Shown in pieces: positions 39,048-54,000 of a DNA stretch of 64,000 nucleotides. The notes under the pieces were generated by a model. That model ran no database searches and had not been told where the DNA came from. It saw only the letters and a program-made list of their open reading frames with translations. Numbering within the stretch: position 1 is the stretch's first letter; each line of letters opens with the position of its first letter. Both the position numbers and the translations under genes were made by a program. Source of the DNA: Dromaius novaehollandiae (taxonomy: Eukaryota; Chordata; Aves; Casuariiformes; Dromaiidae); assembly GCF_036370855.1 (NCBI RefSeq), contig NC_088101.1, positions 5,463,501 through 5,527,500 on the forward strand. Direction: 5' to 3'.

Positions 39048-42000
39048 TCAAGCAAGAGTCTGAAGTAGCAGTATTTTCTCATTAATGCAGAACCTGTGCA
39101 AGACCACCATGAGATTTTCCCCACAGCGTGCCACCTGGCGCTCCATGGCCAGGCGGAAATCTTCTTTCACTCCTTTGGTTATACCCCGGGTAACTGTATG
39201 ATGCCTTAAGTCAGAAGGAAAAAGAGAGAGAGACAAGATTAAATAAGGGTTACTGTGTGCCTTACAGTATTTTAAGAGGTACTACATGTCATTTACCATG
39301 TATTTACTGTCCATACCTGAGTTTATATAAGGAGACCCAAAGCGCATGCTATGCTATTTTTTTTTTAAATAGTGTTTAATAGCTTACAACAGTTAGAAAT
39401 TCCATAAGCACCTATGCTCTCAATACTTTGATTATAGCAGCTGTTGGAGGGAAAAAAAAGTGTTGCCGCTCTAGCTAACAGGAATGTCTGCTCTCTAAAC
39501 CCAGCATGTACAGAGTTCTTTCTGTCTGGGGAAGGAAAATTTTTTCCACTATCTCTTCCACTTCCTCTTTGTTCTATAAATGGCTGGGGTTGAAAGAAAA
39601 GCAAAAAGATGAACCTGCGTTCTCAGGAGCAGGGGCAGATGTGGCTGCCACCACAAAGAGCAGAGGGCATCTTGTACCAGTAGGAAAGTGCAGCAAGGAG
39701 TTATATGATCCCATGGGCACGGATCAACTCTGGGGTTAATAAAAGGTATGGAGAACACCTCATGGGCCAACACAGTGCACAAAAGCAGGCCAGGCTGTGA
39801 GTGTGGATCAGCAGAAGCCAGCTGTTCATGGAACTGCTAGACACTGGGCAGGGATTAAATCTATTGTGAACAAAAGTTCAGGACTCGGGTTCATATAGAA
39901 CAAAGGTCCTGCTACTGATCAAGCTCAAAGTACGCTGACTGGAGAAGCACTGGGGATACAGCCCCAGTCAAGGCCATTCTTTTTAACAGTTCTTTGTCCC
40001 CAAACAGCCACGCTGGTCTGCAGCACTTCAGACCTGAAGTCTTGCCCTTAGAATGATGTTTGGCAATGCCAAAACATGAAGCTTTACTCACAGTGGTCCA
40101 GAATCAGACATAGTAAGACCAAGACTTTGTATCATCTGCCTCCAAGCCCTATTTAGGTAAAGGAGGCAAAAGACATGCTCTGAAACGAATGCCGTAGCAC
40201 TACGAAAGGAACAGCATAAAGGAAATTAGAAAAGTAAAAATGCTAAGATCAAGACAAATCCTGTGTCAAGGCTAACAAGGGAAGAGCTGGACTGAACCCA
40301 GCAAGCACAGAAAAAGAAAGCAAATAAAAATAAAGGGTAGAGGAATCTTTGCCAATCCAGACATGCAGGAACCAAAAAAGGAGACAAAGTGCAGCTCACC
40401 CACAGTACCACCCCACCTTCACTTAAATCAGCTAGTCCAGCATTTGAGGGGTGACCTCTCAAAGAAGTCTGTACCCACTCTCTCACCCAGAACAGTAGAG
40501 ACATCTGTAACGTGGAAAATGCAAAGAGGATAGTGAAAAGACTGTAATCATTATTAGCAAAAGGGCTTGCGTGGAGACGGTACTGGGCAATTCATTGATG
40601 GGCTAGGCTGGGTGAAGCACAACAGCTCTGAAAGCAGCACTGCCTAGCTGGAGTTTATGGGTAAGCCCTGTTTTCCATCTTAGTGCCTCAAACGTTGCTG
40701 GCAGGTGGGTGCTATGGTCAGTTATAACCTAATGGATGGTATGCACCCTGCAGCTACTGAGCAAGCCAGCAGCACTTTTGAAGTTGCCTGTCACATAACA
40801 GACAGCAGAAAACGGAATTCAGAACAACTTATATGAAGAAAAATAGCTACAAATGGATGCCGAAATTCATTATCTAGAAAGGAAAGGGTTATTCACTTGC
40901 ATATGAAATCTTTTGCTAGCGTGTGTTTGGACATTGGTATCATTTGTTTGCGATTTCTACATTTTTGTTTAAATTCAACAATGATTATTAAATTGAAAGA
41001 ACACGGATACTGGCAACTTATGGGAAAAAGAAAAAGAAATGTTATAATAGTACAACATGGTTTGCCAGGCAATGTAGGCACAAATGGAAGAAAAAAAAAA
41101 AGGATAAATATTGAACAACAAAGAGCTGAAAATCATGGGCAGTAAAACATGTTGACAAAACACAGCACACTATGAGTGGGGTTTTTCCACTTGGTACCTG
41201 TCAGCAGTCTGTATGCTGGGCTGTAGCACAGGTATGAATTCCTGCTGCAGTAACCCCATGGGAGGGCTAGAAGTCCTTTAAAAAACAGCAAATAGCAGCA
41301 TTCAAACACCCACACACCAACTCCCCCTCTGGTGCAAAACAACTCTCCAGAAAAAGGGACAAGAGAGAAGGAGGAGACCACGCAGCAATATGATCACTGA
41401 GCAGCTGAAGGGGCACAGGACCCTAACAGCATCAAACCTGCAAATAGCCACAGATTTCACTGCAAGGATGGTCTGCGATTGTGGTCTAAATATACATACG
41501 TATTTTTTAGAAAGATACACCGTGAGAAAGGACAGTGGTGGGTGCAAAAACAATTCACAGTTGTACTACAATGAACTGTCACGGCTCTTTCCAGGAAGCA
41601 TGTCAATCAAAAGAGATTTAATCAGAGGAGCGCTGTGGACAGCCCAGCTTCCTCTGCGGGGCTGGCGAGAGCATGTCAGCGCACTGGGAGAGCCCACAAC
41701 TGGGAGTTAAGGGATTTGCAGCTGAGCCCAAGCCAAATGCATGCACAGCGGGTATCAGCCAAGTTGAGTACATGACAGTATTTGTCACAGGTTGCGTAAG
41801 TATCTTTTCATTAGCACACAGATGGCCTTTTTCATCTTCCCAAATTGAAACCACACGCAAACAAGGCTGCTACAGGATGGCACAATGTCAGAGCACAAAT
41901 ACTCCGCTCAGAACAACGTCTCTCTGGCAAGAGGAATATTCAAGGTAGCATTTATGACCGAGGCTGCATGGACTAGCACCAAAAACTGTCTCAGCTGAAA

Positions 42001-45000
42001 GGCAATTTGTCCCCTCTCTGTGAAGTTAAGTCCCCATCTCTGTGTTTTATCTATAGCACAGAATATAAATCTCAAGCTCCCAGCCTAAAGCAAATCCAAA
42101 AAGCAAATCCAATGCCCCCTGCAACTGAGACATTTGCTACATAGAGTACAGGTCTAGTTTCCTAACCTAAGTCTCTCCAAATAACACCTAAACCTTACTA
42201 GGCCACCAATTGCAAGGTTTGACTTCTGAGAGTGTTGTGTCACCATTCGCTCACACAAACGCTAACAGGGAGCTGAGAAGCAAGACTCACATACCTAAGA
42301 TGCAGAGTTAGGGGCCTATCTTCAGGTCTAACACATGGGCATTTTGGTTAGTATCTTTAATTTATTAATGAATACTGATGGAGATCTATGCTAAAAAAAT
42401 CAATCGCATTAAAGAAGGGACATGTTAGCAGTACAGAAACACAACTAGATACAATAGCCTGAAATAAAATATTCACAAGAAGTATTAATTAAATGAGATA
42501 ATTTTTCAAGAGTTCTTGGCAAGAATGAGCCCAATATTTCCAAAGTGGATGTGGGGGACAGAAAATACAAAGTAACAACAAGATGGCATTGGTCCTAGGG
42601 TGTTGCAGGTTTACAAAAGGGATTCTGCACAACTATTTTTCATGACAATAGACAAGATCTATGGTCAGAGCTAAACATACCAAATGCGCAATCGGAATAG
42701 AAATTACACTTCTTAATGATTTTTTTTTGCAGTTCAAACCAACTGAGATTTTCTTCATCTTTCCACAGGGATGAGATGGAAGTGTGGCCAGAGAGAAAAC
42801 TCATCAGTTTTCACATCAAGTTTACCCAGCATTCGGTGAGCAATTAACAGTCTTGCATAGCATTACTATTAGACTACGATTATCAAAAACAAGAGCATAA
42901 TATTAATCAGTCATTTCTTGCACACTGTTCTCTTCCTCCTTAACTCACGAGGCAATACTGCCACTACTGCCAAGTGTAATCAGTAAAACTATGCTTGTCT
43001 AGAATGCAGTTCAAAAGCACTTAATAGCTGAATTCAGAGTTCATTGAAGACAGTCTTGTTGACAGCACAAACAGAATAAGCTGGGTATATCACCAGTGAA
43101 AAAAAAACCCATGGACCTTCAAAGTCCCATAATGGATTTCAGGAAAGGGAAACCTCACAAGCTCTGTATACATTTTACAGGACCTCAGTATTAGTCTGCA
43201 GGCCATCAAGATCTTACTTCAGCTTTTGAAATACACACTGTAGTTTGCTTTCCTGGATTCAGGAAAAGGCATATAGTGTGTGTGTGTGTATATATAGTAT
43301 GTGTGTATACATATATATATAGTAGATATACAGTAAATACATATAGTAGATATATATAGTAGAATATAGTTTCCTGTAAAATGTAAGGTACTGAGCAAAA
43401 ACACTGGTAGGAGAATGCGGAATTTACAGGTAAGTCATGAAGCCAAAAGGTGTCCTTATTTAAACATACAATATTTGCAACACGTTTCCTATCAATTAAG
43501 ATGCAGGTCCACTACATACATTTATCCTGAGGAAAGACCAGGCAAAGGAGTCATTGCTCTGTTTTTGGGCTACTGTGGCAAAATCCCATGAGTCTTCCTG
43601 AGCACGACTGAACAATATCTGAGCTGTCTCTGCTAATTATTAGGAAGATGGTGCAGCAGCATGAATAACCAGAACCGGTCATAGTTTTGAAAGATGCAAG
43701 CCAGCCCACAGGTTTTGAACCACACAAAGATTACAAACCATTTAAAGGCAGCTATGTCACATTCCAGGAAACAGGACTACACTGGCACACTTCTGTCAAA
43801 ACCCCAGCTGGGGGAGGCAGTGAGCTAACCAACACTGTCGAGGTTAACACCCTTGAGTCACATCACCTCTGAGCCTCATGCCCAGCCCAGCTAAATAAGT
43901 ATCTGGGGTACCAGAGGAGCAGATGTCATCTCCTATTAGTGAACTACACCCTGAACTCCCCTCCCATCAGCTCCCAGCTCTCTGATGAAGTGGTTTCTAT
44001 CACATAATGGCACTGTATGCAGCCCTTTGGGTTGGACAGAACATTTGGCCATTTTGGCTGAATAAACACAAAAAAATGGACCTCTCCTCCCCAGACACTT
44101 CCATCATTCAGGAGACCTAACACTGACTGAAAGGAGGTCGAAGAGTGATTTCTCCCTTGCTGGCAACATTGCTCATCACCTATTTCCTGACTGGTGGAGT
44201 CAAAACACTAAGTAACAGCTACCATGGAAATCAAAATAAAAGCTGTGACATACTGAAACAGCACTGAAGCATTACAGCTACCCGGAGACAGCAGCTAAGA
44301 CACTACCAGCCATGGTCTTCAGTGCTACGTTTTGTAACTGGCCAATGCCTTCTCTTATGTTCTGTAAAGCAGGGGGGAAACTTGCAAAAGAATGGCACTG
44401 GTCTTCACATCATTACGTACTTCTCATGCTGACAAAGTTTGTTATTTAACTTTGGGAAATCTATTTAGGAGTCCAAATTTGGATCCAGTTATCTATTCTT
44501 AGGCTCTCATTTTTGAAAACTTTAGCCCATTTCTAGTGAGAAAGCAAATAGCCAGAATACACTGACCCAAACTGGAAGTTTGACAAACTTTTGCAGTCCC
44601 CATCTTATAAAAGAAAATACCACAGGTTCTAATAAACAACCATGATATTCCAAAACATTCTGCCTCCAAAACCCTTCAGCAGTTACTTGTTCAGTCTTGA
44701 CTCAAAGCTAAGAACACTCAGGAATTTAATTCAAATTATTAATTTCCTCCAGCATCTTTTAATAAGCCAAGCAGAATAAGCTTGTTCAGTACATAGCAAG
44801 AGATGACCTGCTGGTTCCAGGCAGCAAGGTGATTAGAGTTTACTTGGGGTGTAATTTAATTTGTGCTTTATATGTAAGTTTTTCATCATTCAGTGCTCTT
44901 TCATAACTTTGTTTACAACAAACAGCACTTTCCATTCAGCATTACTATTCAGAAAAACTATTAGAAACACCTTGCACGCAAGCCTAATTGTTTAAAGAAT

Positions 45001-48000
45001 TCCTACAGAGTGCAAGCTTCTGTTTGAAAGAGCAATACTGTAATCATTGTAATGTCAATCCTTGTAAAACAAATACAACATTTAAAAACAAAGCTCTGTA
45101 AAAAATTAGAGGAGTTTAAAGTTGAGTAACCCCATAAAGGAGTCCACAATTGAGTGGGAGGTTCAGAAAAAGAAACTCACGGCCTTGTTCAAACTCCTTA
45201 AAGGAATCCACTAAATTTAAACTCCTTAAAGACATGACAAGCATATTATCAAGAGGACTACATGAATACAAAGACAACCAGAACATACTTCCTTTTTTTG
45301 AAAGAAAACATTAAAAGCTTTCTTATCCTTACTTGATCAACATTGCTTGATTTGGCAACAATTCCAGATGAATTTTCCCTCCTTCCTGTGTTCTTAAATA
45401 AGCAAATTCCTCCAGCATATCAATATCTGAAGAAAATATTAAAGATTTCAATAGCGAAAAATTGATAAACTTTCCTCCTTATCCTTCATATCTGAAGCCA
45501 CATTGCTGAAAGAACAGTCAAAGTTATAGCTACTGAAATATCTCATTCTTAAAGTGGTAAAGAAGATCACAGCATGTATTCCTAACTCTCCTCAATTTCA
45601 AGAGAAATGGCTTTTCAAGCTGTACGATATATACATCAGTCAGTTTCTTTCCATATGTGCAAATCAAACAGAGGTAAAGAAAGCTCAAGTCATTAAGAAC
45701 ATCTCTCTCCAAACGAATTCCCCTGGTTGTTTTTACTGTCTTTTTTGGCAGTGCATGGTATCAAAGTAAAGGCACAGTGAGGCTCGGGCTGAAGGAAGTG
45801 CCTTTTGTTCTTTTTCAATTCCTGTTCCTCAAATGGCTTCTTTTTACACCTCCCTCATTGTTACCTCCAAACAGACCTTTAATTTAGTCGTCTCAGATAG
45901 GAGTTAGATGCCTTGCTTCCTAATGACCATGGCTAGATGTCTGATCAGGTGAAACACTACGCTGACCATGTGTACACGCTGATCAAGGCACACGTGATAC
46001 ATCTGACTACATAAATCAGACATGCATTGCTTGGACTTTGATACAACTCATTCTGAAAATCTTACCCATGCCAAATATTTGATAAATGAAAAACAAAATC
46101 ATTCAACTCCTTCAAGCATAGGTGCCATTTCTTTACCATTTTGTTATCCATGGTTAAGGATGGGGTAGCAAAACAAGAGTCTTGTAGTACAATGGCCCAC
46201 TTAAACTGAAAAGACTGCCATCACTTCCACTAACAGCATAAGCAACTGCCATTTCCTTGAATGGAAGTGCAATAACAATGTATTTAAGGGTGCTCTTAAG
46301 TGCCAGAACATAAAACAGTGGGCATATTTATAGTCCATTGTGCACTGCCACCAATTAGGAGAGGCCTGCCTGGTATGTAAATAAAAGCAAAATTTAATTC
46401 ATAGAGAAGAGCTGCTGCTGAAACTATCTAACAGCTTTTTCAACACCCCAGCACATACTTTTGGATGTGAAAGACAGTCTTATTTGGAGAAAGGATACTT
46501 GTAACATAGTTGAAAAAATTCTCATACTGGAAGTTTCCTTGCTGGCAGATTTTGTTGATGGCTTTCAGGAACAAGCTTTCACCCCTTGGCCATTCATGCT
46601 GAAGCAAAACAACCACGTGGCCCAATGCCATATCATCTCTGCTGTCTGTGAAAGCTCTGAGCTTCAGGGAAAAGATTGACATTGAGAAAATCAGGACAGA
46701 CACATTGCTTTTACCAATATATGGGATTAATCTCACCTACATCTATGCAAATATAAAACAAGCTTTTTAAGAGTGTATTTCCTTTTGCCCTAACACTTAA
46801 AATAGGTTGGAAATTTCCATCCAAAATACCAAATTCTCTCCACTGATTATATCAAAAGTCTGGATACAGATAAAAATATTTTGAGATGAATCCTATCTCC
46901 TCTGCCCAAAACTAATATAAACAGAAGAGAATATGGTAGTTTGGTAAAAAGAGAGAGCAAACTCTTCTTCACCAATCCTCCCCTCGATCCATTAAGGTGT
47001 GGAGCACCTGAAGCACAGCACTTCACCACCAGGATAAGGCCATGCAGTTTCAGGACCCCAGCTACATAATTTAGGCATTAGACACATGAAAGAATTTGGA
47101 GCCTTGACCATAGCTTACCTTGAAACAAGCTAGTAACAGATGAAGGCAATAGGGCATGATAGATCTACTGGTACACGGCCAAAGCTTCAAATCAGACCCT
47201 GCAACAAAGAAGTTGTAAGATATACTTCTTTAGGAGTCTCATGATTCTCTAAGTTTTCAAGAAATCAGAATGAAGAAATACAAATCTGCAACTGCCTAAC
47301 ATCAGGTACAGAGGAAAACTTTGAAGGTAAGTTGCAAATTATTCAAAATGTAAAGTTAAAGATTTAAAAAGTTTTTCTTCCCTTTTCTTTTTCTGTGGTA
47401 GGACTTTGTCACCAACACACTTCAATGGGTACAAGTAGGAAAACATTTCACAAAATACAAGAGAGGGTAAAGAACACCTCCCTTTTCACAATACAAAAAG
47501 AGAGGAATTATACACTCAACAGAAATGCATGAACCAAAACTGAGCTGACACTGGATTTAGAATAGTAGCAACTCCATACCTTTCCTGAATTTAGACTTGA
47601 CTTTAGGTTGCTCCTCTTGTACTTTACCTCCTTCTTGTATTGGAAGTAAAATATAGCACATGAGGTCAAGCACTTTTTCGCATGTTTGCTACAAACAAAA
47701 AACACAGAGAGACAATAATGCTGAGTCTACATTCAAAGTTCTTAAAATTCAAATACATTAATGACGATTAAAACTTTCACTGACTGCAAAACAAAAATAC
47801 AGTCACAACTGGAACTTAAGTGGACTTACTAATGTTTACCATAGTTTGGCTGGGCAAAAAGAAATAGCTCTGATAAGAATTTCATTAAACTATCTCTGGG
47901 AGGCTATACAAGCCATTTTAATTGTGAAAAAATATGTATTTGCATTCTTCATTTGAATGATGTAAGATCAATATAACTGCAGTCAAAAACTATTTTGTTT

Positions 48001-51000
48001 TGAAGGATTAGGTTTTTGAAGTAGTTCTTATAAAAGTTTTTAAAAGCTTGTTCAGCCCATGTTAAAAACAGAAAATGGAAATGGCAATGTGATGGCATGA
48101 TGGAATTGGTATAAATTTTAATGCTAGTTCCCACACTGTAAGAAGTTTGAGGGGATATATAGTCAGATTTCTAATGAAAAAGTAGCAAGCTGGAGAGGAA
48201 AAAAAGAAGACTGGTCCAGTATTATGAGCATGACATTAGATCCCATATGACCCAGTCTTTATTATTAGCTCTGACACTTGACTGACTTCAGACCACCATG
48301 CATTTCTGTAATAGTAAAAACAAAGTATTTATTGCAAAGGTAAAGCAAGTTCAGAGGTCAGGCCAGACAATATTGTTTTGGAGTCTCATATACCGTCAGC
48401 TGGCAACTGCATTTTTTTGAAGATAACAGAAATTTATTTTCTATAACCCTTTTCTTGCCTCTCCCACGAGACCTACACACAAGAATCTTCCCTTCATTTT
48501 TAAAACTGTAACAGTAAAGTTAAGCAATTCAAATCAAGGTTACACTTACAGACAACTTAAAGACCTGTAGCTATGGAAAAATCATAACTAAACCCCCCAA
48601 ATCATAACCACCAAGTAGATGGTATACAAGAGATGCTAATGGGAAGTTAGCTAGATGTGGCAGGGCGTGTAGTTCTCCCTGTGAAGCAGGGATTTTTCTG
48701 TAGAGTCTGGCTTGGATCTGCCCAATATCCTGTGGGAAGCAGGCTAATAGGAAAATTCAAAAGAAGGCACAAACAGGAGCCACAGGACCAGTCAACGAAG
48801 GACCAGTGCGTGGAATGCTGTACGTACCCTATATTCTCCAAGGGCAAAGTGGCAAGTTGCTAACTGGATTAGCGCTCTCTGATTTTCTAGTGAGCCTTGT
48901 CCTGTAATTTGCTGTGGCGAATGAGAGCCCTGAAGAGCTGCCAAGTGATGCAGACTGCTAATTGCCTTTTTGTATTGTCCCTTTAAAAAGAAGACATAAA
49001 AAGACTGTTAGGATCTTCTGTATACAATGGGTCAAAGGATAAAAATGAAAATTCCTTTATAGAAAGCTTTCAAAATAGAGGGTGTCCAAATAAAAAACTT
49101 AACAGAAAACACTGTAGTGATGTGGTGTGTACAGGAGTGTGGATCAAGCCTTTGCAAGGCAGTGAGAAGACAAAAGACGCGAACAGAATTCTGCTTTAAA
49201 AAGCCTGTTTATAAAATCCCATTTATAACGGAAACAAATAGTCATGGTCTGTTAATCATTAATTTATTTTAGTCTAGTGAAGTTTGAAATAGCTCTTGTT
49301 AAGGTAAAGGTTTAGGCAAAAAAAAAAAAAAAAAAAAAAAGATCTCCAAAGGAAACAGAAAAGAACAACCTTTTTTCTGTGGATGGTATGTGGAATGAGT
49401 ACAGTCAGCCTAATTTCTGATTAGAATGATAAATTTTTAGTTGAACTGAGACATCTTAAAACCTTCTGCTGCTTGAAAATTCTCCTCTCTGACTGTGCTC
49501 CAGTAGATGCTTTGACAGATGAATAAACTATGCTTCTGTTCCCTCTGACTGACTATATCTACTGTTTAAAATGCCAACGCAGTGGTCTCTTCCATATGCC
49601 AAAACTAGCTGGACTCGACAAACAGCTATTAGAAGAGGAGTATTACAAGCAAGGTATCTAGCTTGTGATAAAAATGGTATGACTCCATCCCAAAAAGGGT
49701 CACACTTTAAAGGATAAAATCAGTAGACACCTACAGCAGTCAAACTAGCTAATCATGACAGCTATTCACTGGAAGGAAGCGCAATGCAATGGCACCATTT
49801 TTACTGTTTTTTCCTTTATTTTTACCTGGTAGATGATCATGTCTGTAAGAAAGATTCTTAACCAAAGCCAAGTGTCCGTCTTCCACGACAAACATATTCT
49901 GGTGAACTCTGTATAAGTTGTCAGAGAGTGAAGAAGAAAGGAGAGAAGAGAAAATGAAGCACTTCACAGTTTTCAGTTAAGAAAAAAGTATCTATGAAAA
50001 TACAGCTGAATTGAAAAATGAAACACGAAACAATAAAAATGTGAAAACTTTAAGATATAGGATACTCTCTTCCTATACAATCACATTTTTATTACACTTC
50101 TCTTCACAGTGTCCAACAAATCTAAAAGCAGCTAAGTGGTTCTGTTCTGTACTACTTTTTAAAAGAAAAACTTAGTTTCAAGATTATCATTCCTGATATT
50201 ATCAGAAAGGGAGAGACACAGTTAATACCCTCTTAAGCACGAACTATAGTGGTCACCTACTATTATCAGTGCCACTACTAACCAACTGCTCCTTCAGAAA
50301 AAGCTGCTTCCAGGAAAAGTGTGGGTGAACAAGCAAAGATGCATGAAGAGTAGAACAAAATCCAGAAGCAAAAAAAATCAGAAATATAAGAAGGTAACGC
50401 TTCCTTTTGGAACCCAGACCAGTAATACTCAGGACTCAAGGAATTTTAAGGATTCCCAATGACCAGAATTCGATTTTAACAATACTAAAATGATTCTTAA
50501 CTACAACAATTAAGTGTAAATGCAAGACTTCCTGCAATTATCCTTACCTTTGTCAAGTGATTCCAGGGAATACAGCAGCTCCCAGCTCTCTCTGGCCAGT
50601 TTAAAGCTCTCTAATACTTCAATAGAGTTTGCAAGATCTGCCTTATTTACTGCAATATGGCGACTTCGCCCCTTCCCAGAAGGATCCTCATCATCTGAGC
50701 TCTGCTTAAGAGTCAGTATGAAACAAAAAGGTTCACCTCTTAATTTATACTTATTTCAAAGGTCTTATACTTAATTTATACTTAATTCAAAGGTCTTATA
50801 CTTACTTCTAAAGTCACAAAAGTTCCACTTAACACATGAAAACAGTTGTGTACTAGAGACTGAAAGATCCTAGTACAAGTGCCTTTAAGTGATTTTTCCA
50901 TATTTCATGTAGCTTGTTTTAATGTTAGAACAATTTGTTTTGCTATGAAGAAATTCAGTGGTATAGCGTGATAAGCAGTATCACAAAAGAGGTCATTCAA

Positions 51001-54000
51001 CAATACAGTGGTCATAACCTGCAATTTCAGGGTACCTCTAAAAATATGTCTATTCCATCTGTACCAAAACCACTGTTGTCTAAATTCCAGTAACAATGCC
51101 ATTCTTGTTAAGAAGGAAATAGTCTGGAGAAGTTACCATTGTTTTCTCTCTTCCTTCTGCAAGTTTCCTCTTTTTGTGTATGTGTTTGTTACGATCAATA
51201 TCTGTATCACCATAGATGTTGGTCACATCCTCAAGAAGAATCAGTGGGGCTTGGTTTGGAGCATTTGGACCTGGATTTGAAGAGAAACAAATGCAAGATT
51301 GCTCTAAACTGACTGGAAAGGTCTCATGCCTACTTCACGCTGGTTTTGTTTCCTTCAAGGGTAAGATTAAAATTCTAGAGAATACAATTGGAAATTAAAT
51401 TCAATTATGTTGCATAAGCTTAAACCATGTTGGTGAAGCCACGCTTTTCTTAAAGCAGCCTTTATGGTAAAGGTCAGAATGCATTTATCAGACATCACAA
51501 GAGCTTCCTTGACACTTTCAGAATATTTTTGAACCCTTTTCTTATGAAGTAGCCAGAAGATACGTTCAGGCAGCATGTATTTTCTCATCAAACATTATTT
51601 ATCTTCGAATAAATACTATTATGGAACCGGTAAACAGAATGAATAGCTCTGGAGTTAACAGCCGTAAACATAGCAAAGCACAGCAATATTCCCAGCACAT
51701 TCTTATAAGAAATCAAAGCAATATACTGACAGGCACTGATGCCTCAAAGAAGTCGGTTTATTTTATCACGAGATTTCTCTGGTAGGATCATTCAGTGTCA
51801 GCTTTGCTCCCAGTGATTTCAGTTGTACAGAATGAAGTCTTTAATTGACTGCCAGAAACCATCATCACTCCTCAGGCCTCTACAGAAGCCTCATTTTAAA
51901 GCACAGAAGACATCATTTCTGCTTCCGCTAGCATCACAGAACATCCTGTGGGATCTGGTACAACTTATCCCAGATCTCAGTGCATAAGTTTAATTAGCTA
52001 TAAAATGGAACAACACTCCTTAATCTCAAATAAAATTAGTATGTGGTCAATTTTGAGAAAGTCTTCTCTCCCAAAACATTTTCTCTTTTAACACACAATC
52101 AAGTATCATAGATGCGCGGAGTCCAGACAAAGAGAAATATGAGGGAAAGGGGAAATCCATTAATCTGTTTTCCCATTTTAAAACCTCTGCCAGACAAGAC
52201 AGTAGAACAGACAAGTATTTTCAGGGGCATTTTTTCTGTTTGTGTTTGCAGAAGGATACAAGACTAAGGCCTCATTCATAATTGCAAAGAACTTGATTTG
52301 GTATCTTAGTATAAGAAGAATCCATTTTGTCTCTTGACATAAGAAAACCTGTATTAAGCTTTTATTTACTCAAAAGGGTTGTGTAAGGAGGCCACTACAA
52401 CAGAAGTCCATGCTACAAGGAACAGCTAACATGGCGTGCCTAACAAGTAATGGTGTTATCTCCATCGACTATGTTCAGACTAGATACCCCCATTTAAATG
52501 TCCTCTACAGAAAGGCTACAATACACTCTAAATCACCTCTCCTGTATCATCATGTATTCCACTGTGTTCCATCACAACCCATGTGAATTTAAAATAGAGC
52601 CACGTCATAATGTAGAAAATAGCACCCATGAGAAAACTGGTATGAAAGTGCCACAACTGAGAAACTGGAACAGCTCTATCACTAAAATCTAAAGAGCTGC
52701 CTACTTACAACACTGGAGTAGGAAGGACTGGGTTTTCCTTTTACTTGTACTGCTTTAAATGAATGCCAATTAAGCAAGTGCTTTGCTTTCCAGAAATGTG
52801 CTTTTCTTAGTAGCAGGCAAGCATACTGTATGCTTTATTCAAAAACCTCCTGTCCTGAACAAAACCAAACCAAACCAAACCTCATCCTTTACTTGGGCTG
52901 CAGAGCCTTTCTCACATTAATGAAAGCTATACACAGCCATACAAAAAGATGTTGTGTTTTTCTGCCTGTGCTCTAGAATCCAAGCTTACAGTGCTTTTAA
53001 TTGATTTCTACCACATAGCACTAAAAATAAAGCCCTAAAACATCAAACCAAACAGCAACTCCTGCCAATCCTGCAAGCAGCCTGAAAGTTATGAGAGAAG
53101 TGTGAATTGCCTCATTCATTTCTCAGGTCCCCAACAAGGCAGATATGAATTATGTAAGAGAAATGCATTGAAAAGTTTTCTCTCAAGAGGCTCCTTGCAA
53201 GTCTGTGCATGTGACAAGAAACCCACAGATCAGGGCTCAGAGCTACTGGATTGAGGAGGAGGTACTTTTTTTCTCCCACTGTATTTCCTACTCCAAATAC
53301 ATAGGCCCTCCTCCTTATTTTTACAGAGAGAAGGAGGAAAAAGCCAAAGGCAGAAATGGCATGAAAGGCACTGAATACCACTGGGCTTTAATGCTAAAGC
53401 AGAAATGAGTAAAATATATCTTGAAAATATAGAGGGCCTAACTTTCCTTGTGACACTAAATGTTTTGTGAACTTCTATTATGGCACCTCTTCATTCCCAG
53501 TCCCAAGCAAGCAGTCCCAAAATAAGAGAGGTGTAAAGACTCTGTCAGACCTACTGTCAGGGTGCTGAAGGCCTTGGTGGCCCTGACCAGCCTCACCTGG
53601 GACCTCCACACACCCCCTCCATCCATAGGCCCAGCAGCTCCATTTAAGCTCAGGCCTGGCCCCTCATTTCCTTTCTGAGGTGTGCTGTAGGTGTCTTAGT
53701 CTCCAGCCCTGCCTCCATCTCCTGGATGGACCCATTGGATGTACATTGTAGCCTGCCTCCAGTCCTGGCTCTGTCTCCTCCTCTTCTTCCTGCTGCTGAC
53801 TGGATGGACCCTGAACCTGGTTCCTGACTTTGCCATGGCTGAAACTGTTGACAGACCCTGTTGCCAACACCTTGCTCTGTCTGCTGTGTTTGGATCCTGC
53901 ATGACTGTATCCTGGTTAGTGAGGGCACTGCCTGGGCTGGGGTCACTCTTGTTTTCTGGTGCCCCCTCTCTTAGGGCTCCCTAATACCTCTACTCTTGAA

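Noticed and set aside
49318-49340. Poly(A) tail of a retrocopy
   Set aside because: No intronless copy of a known gene lies beside it and no target duplication is apparent.
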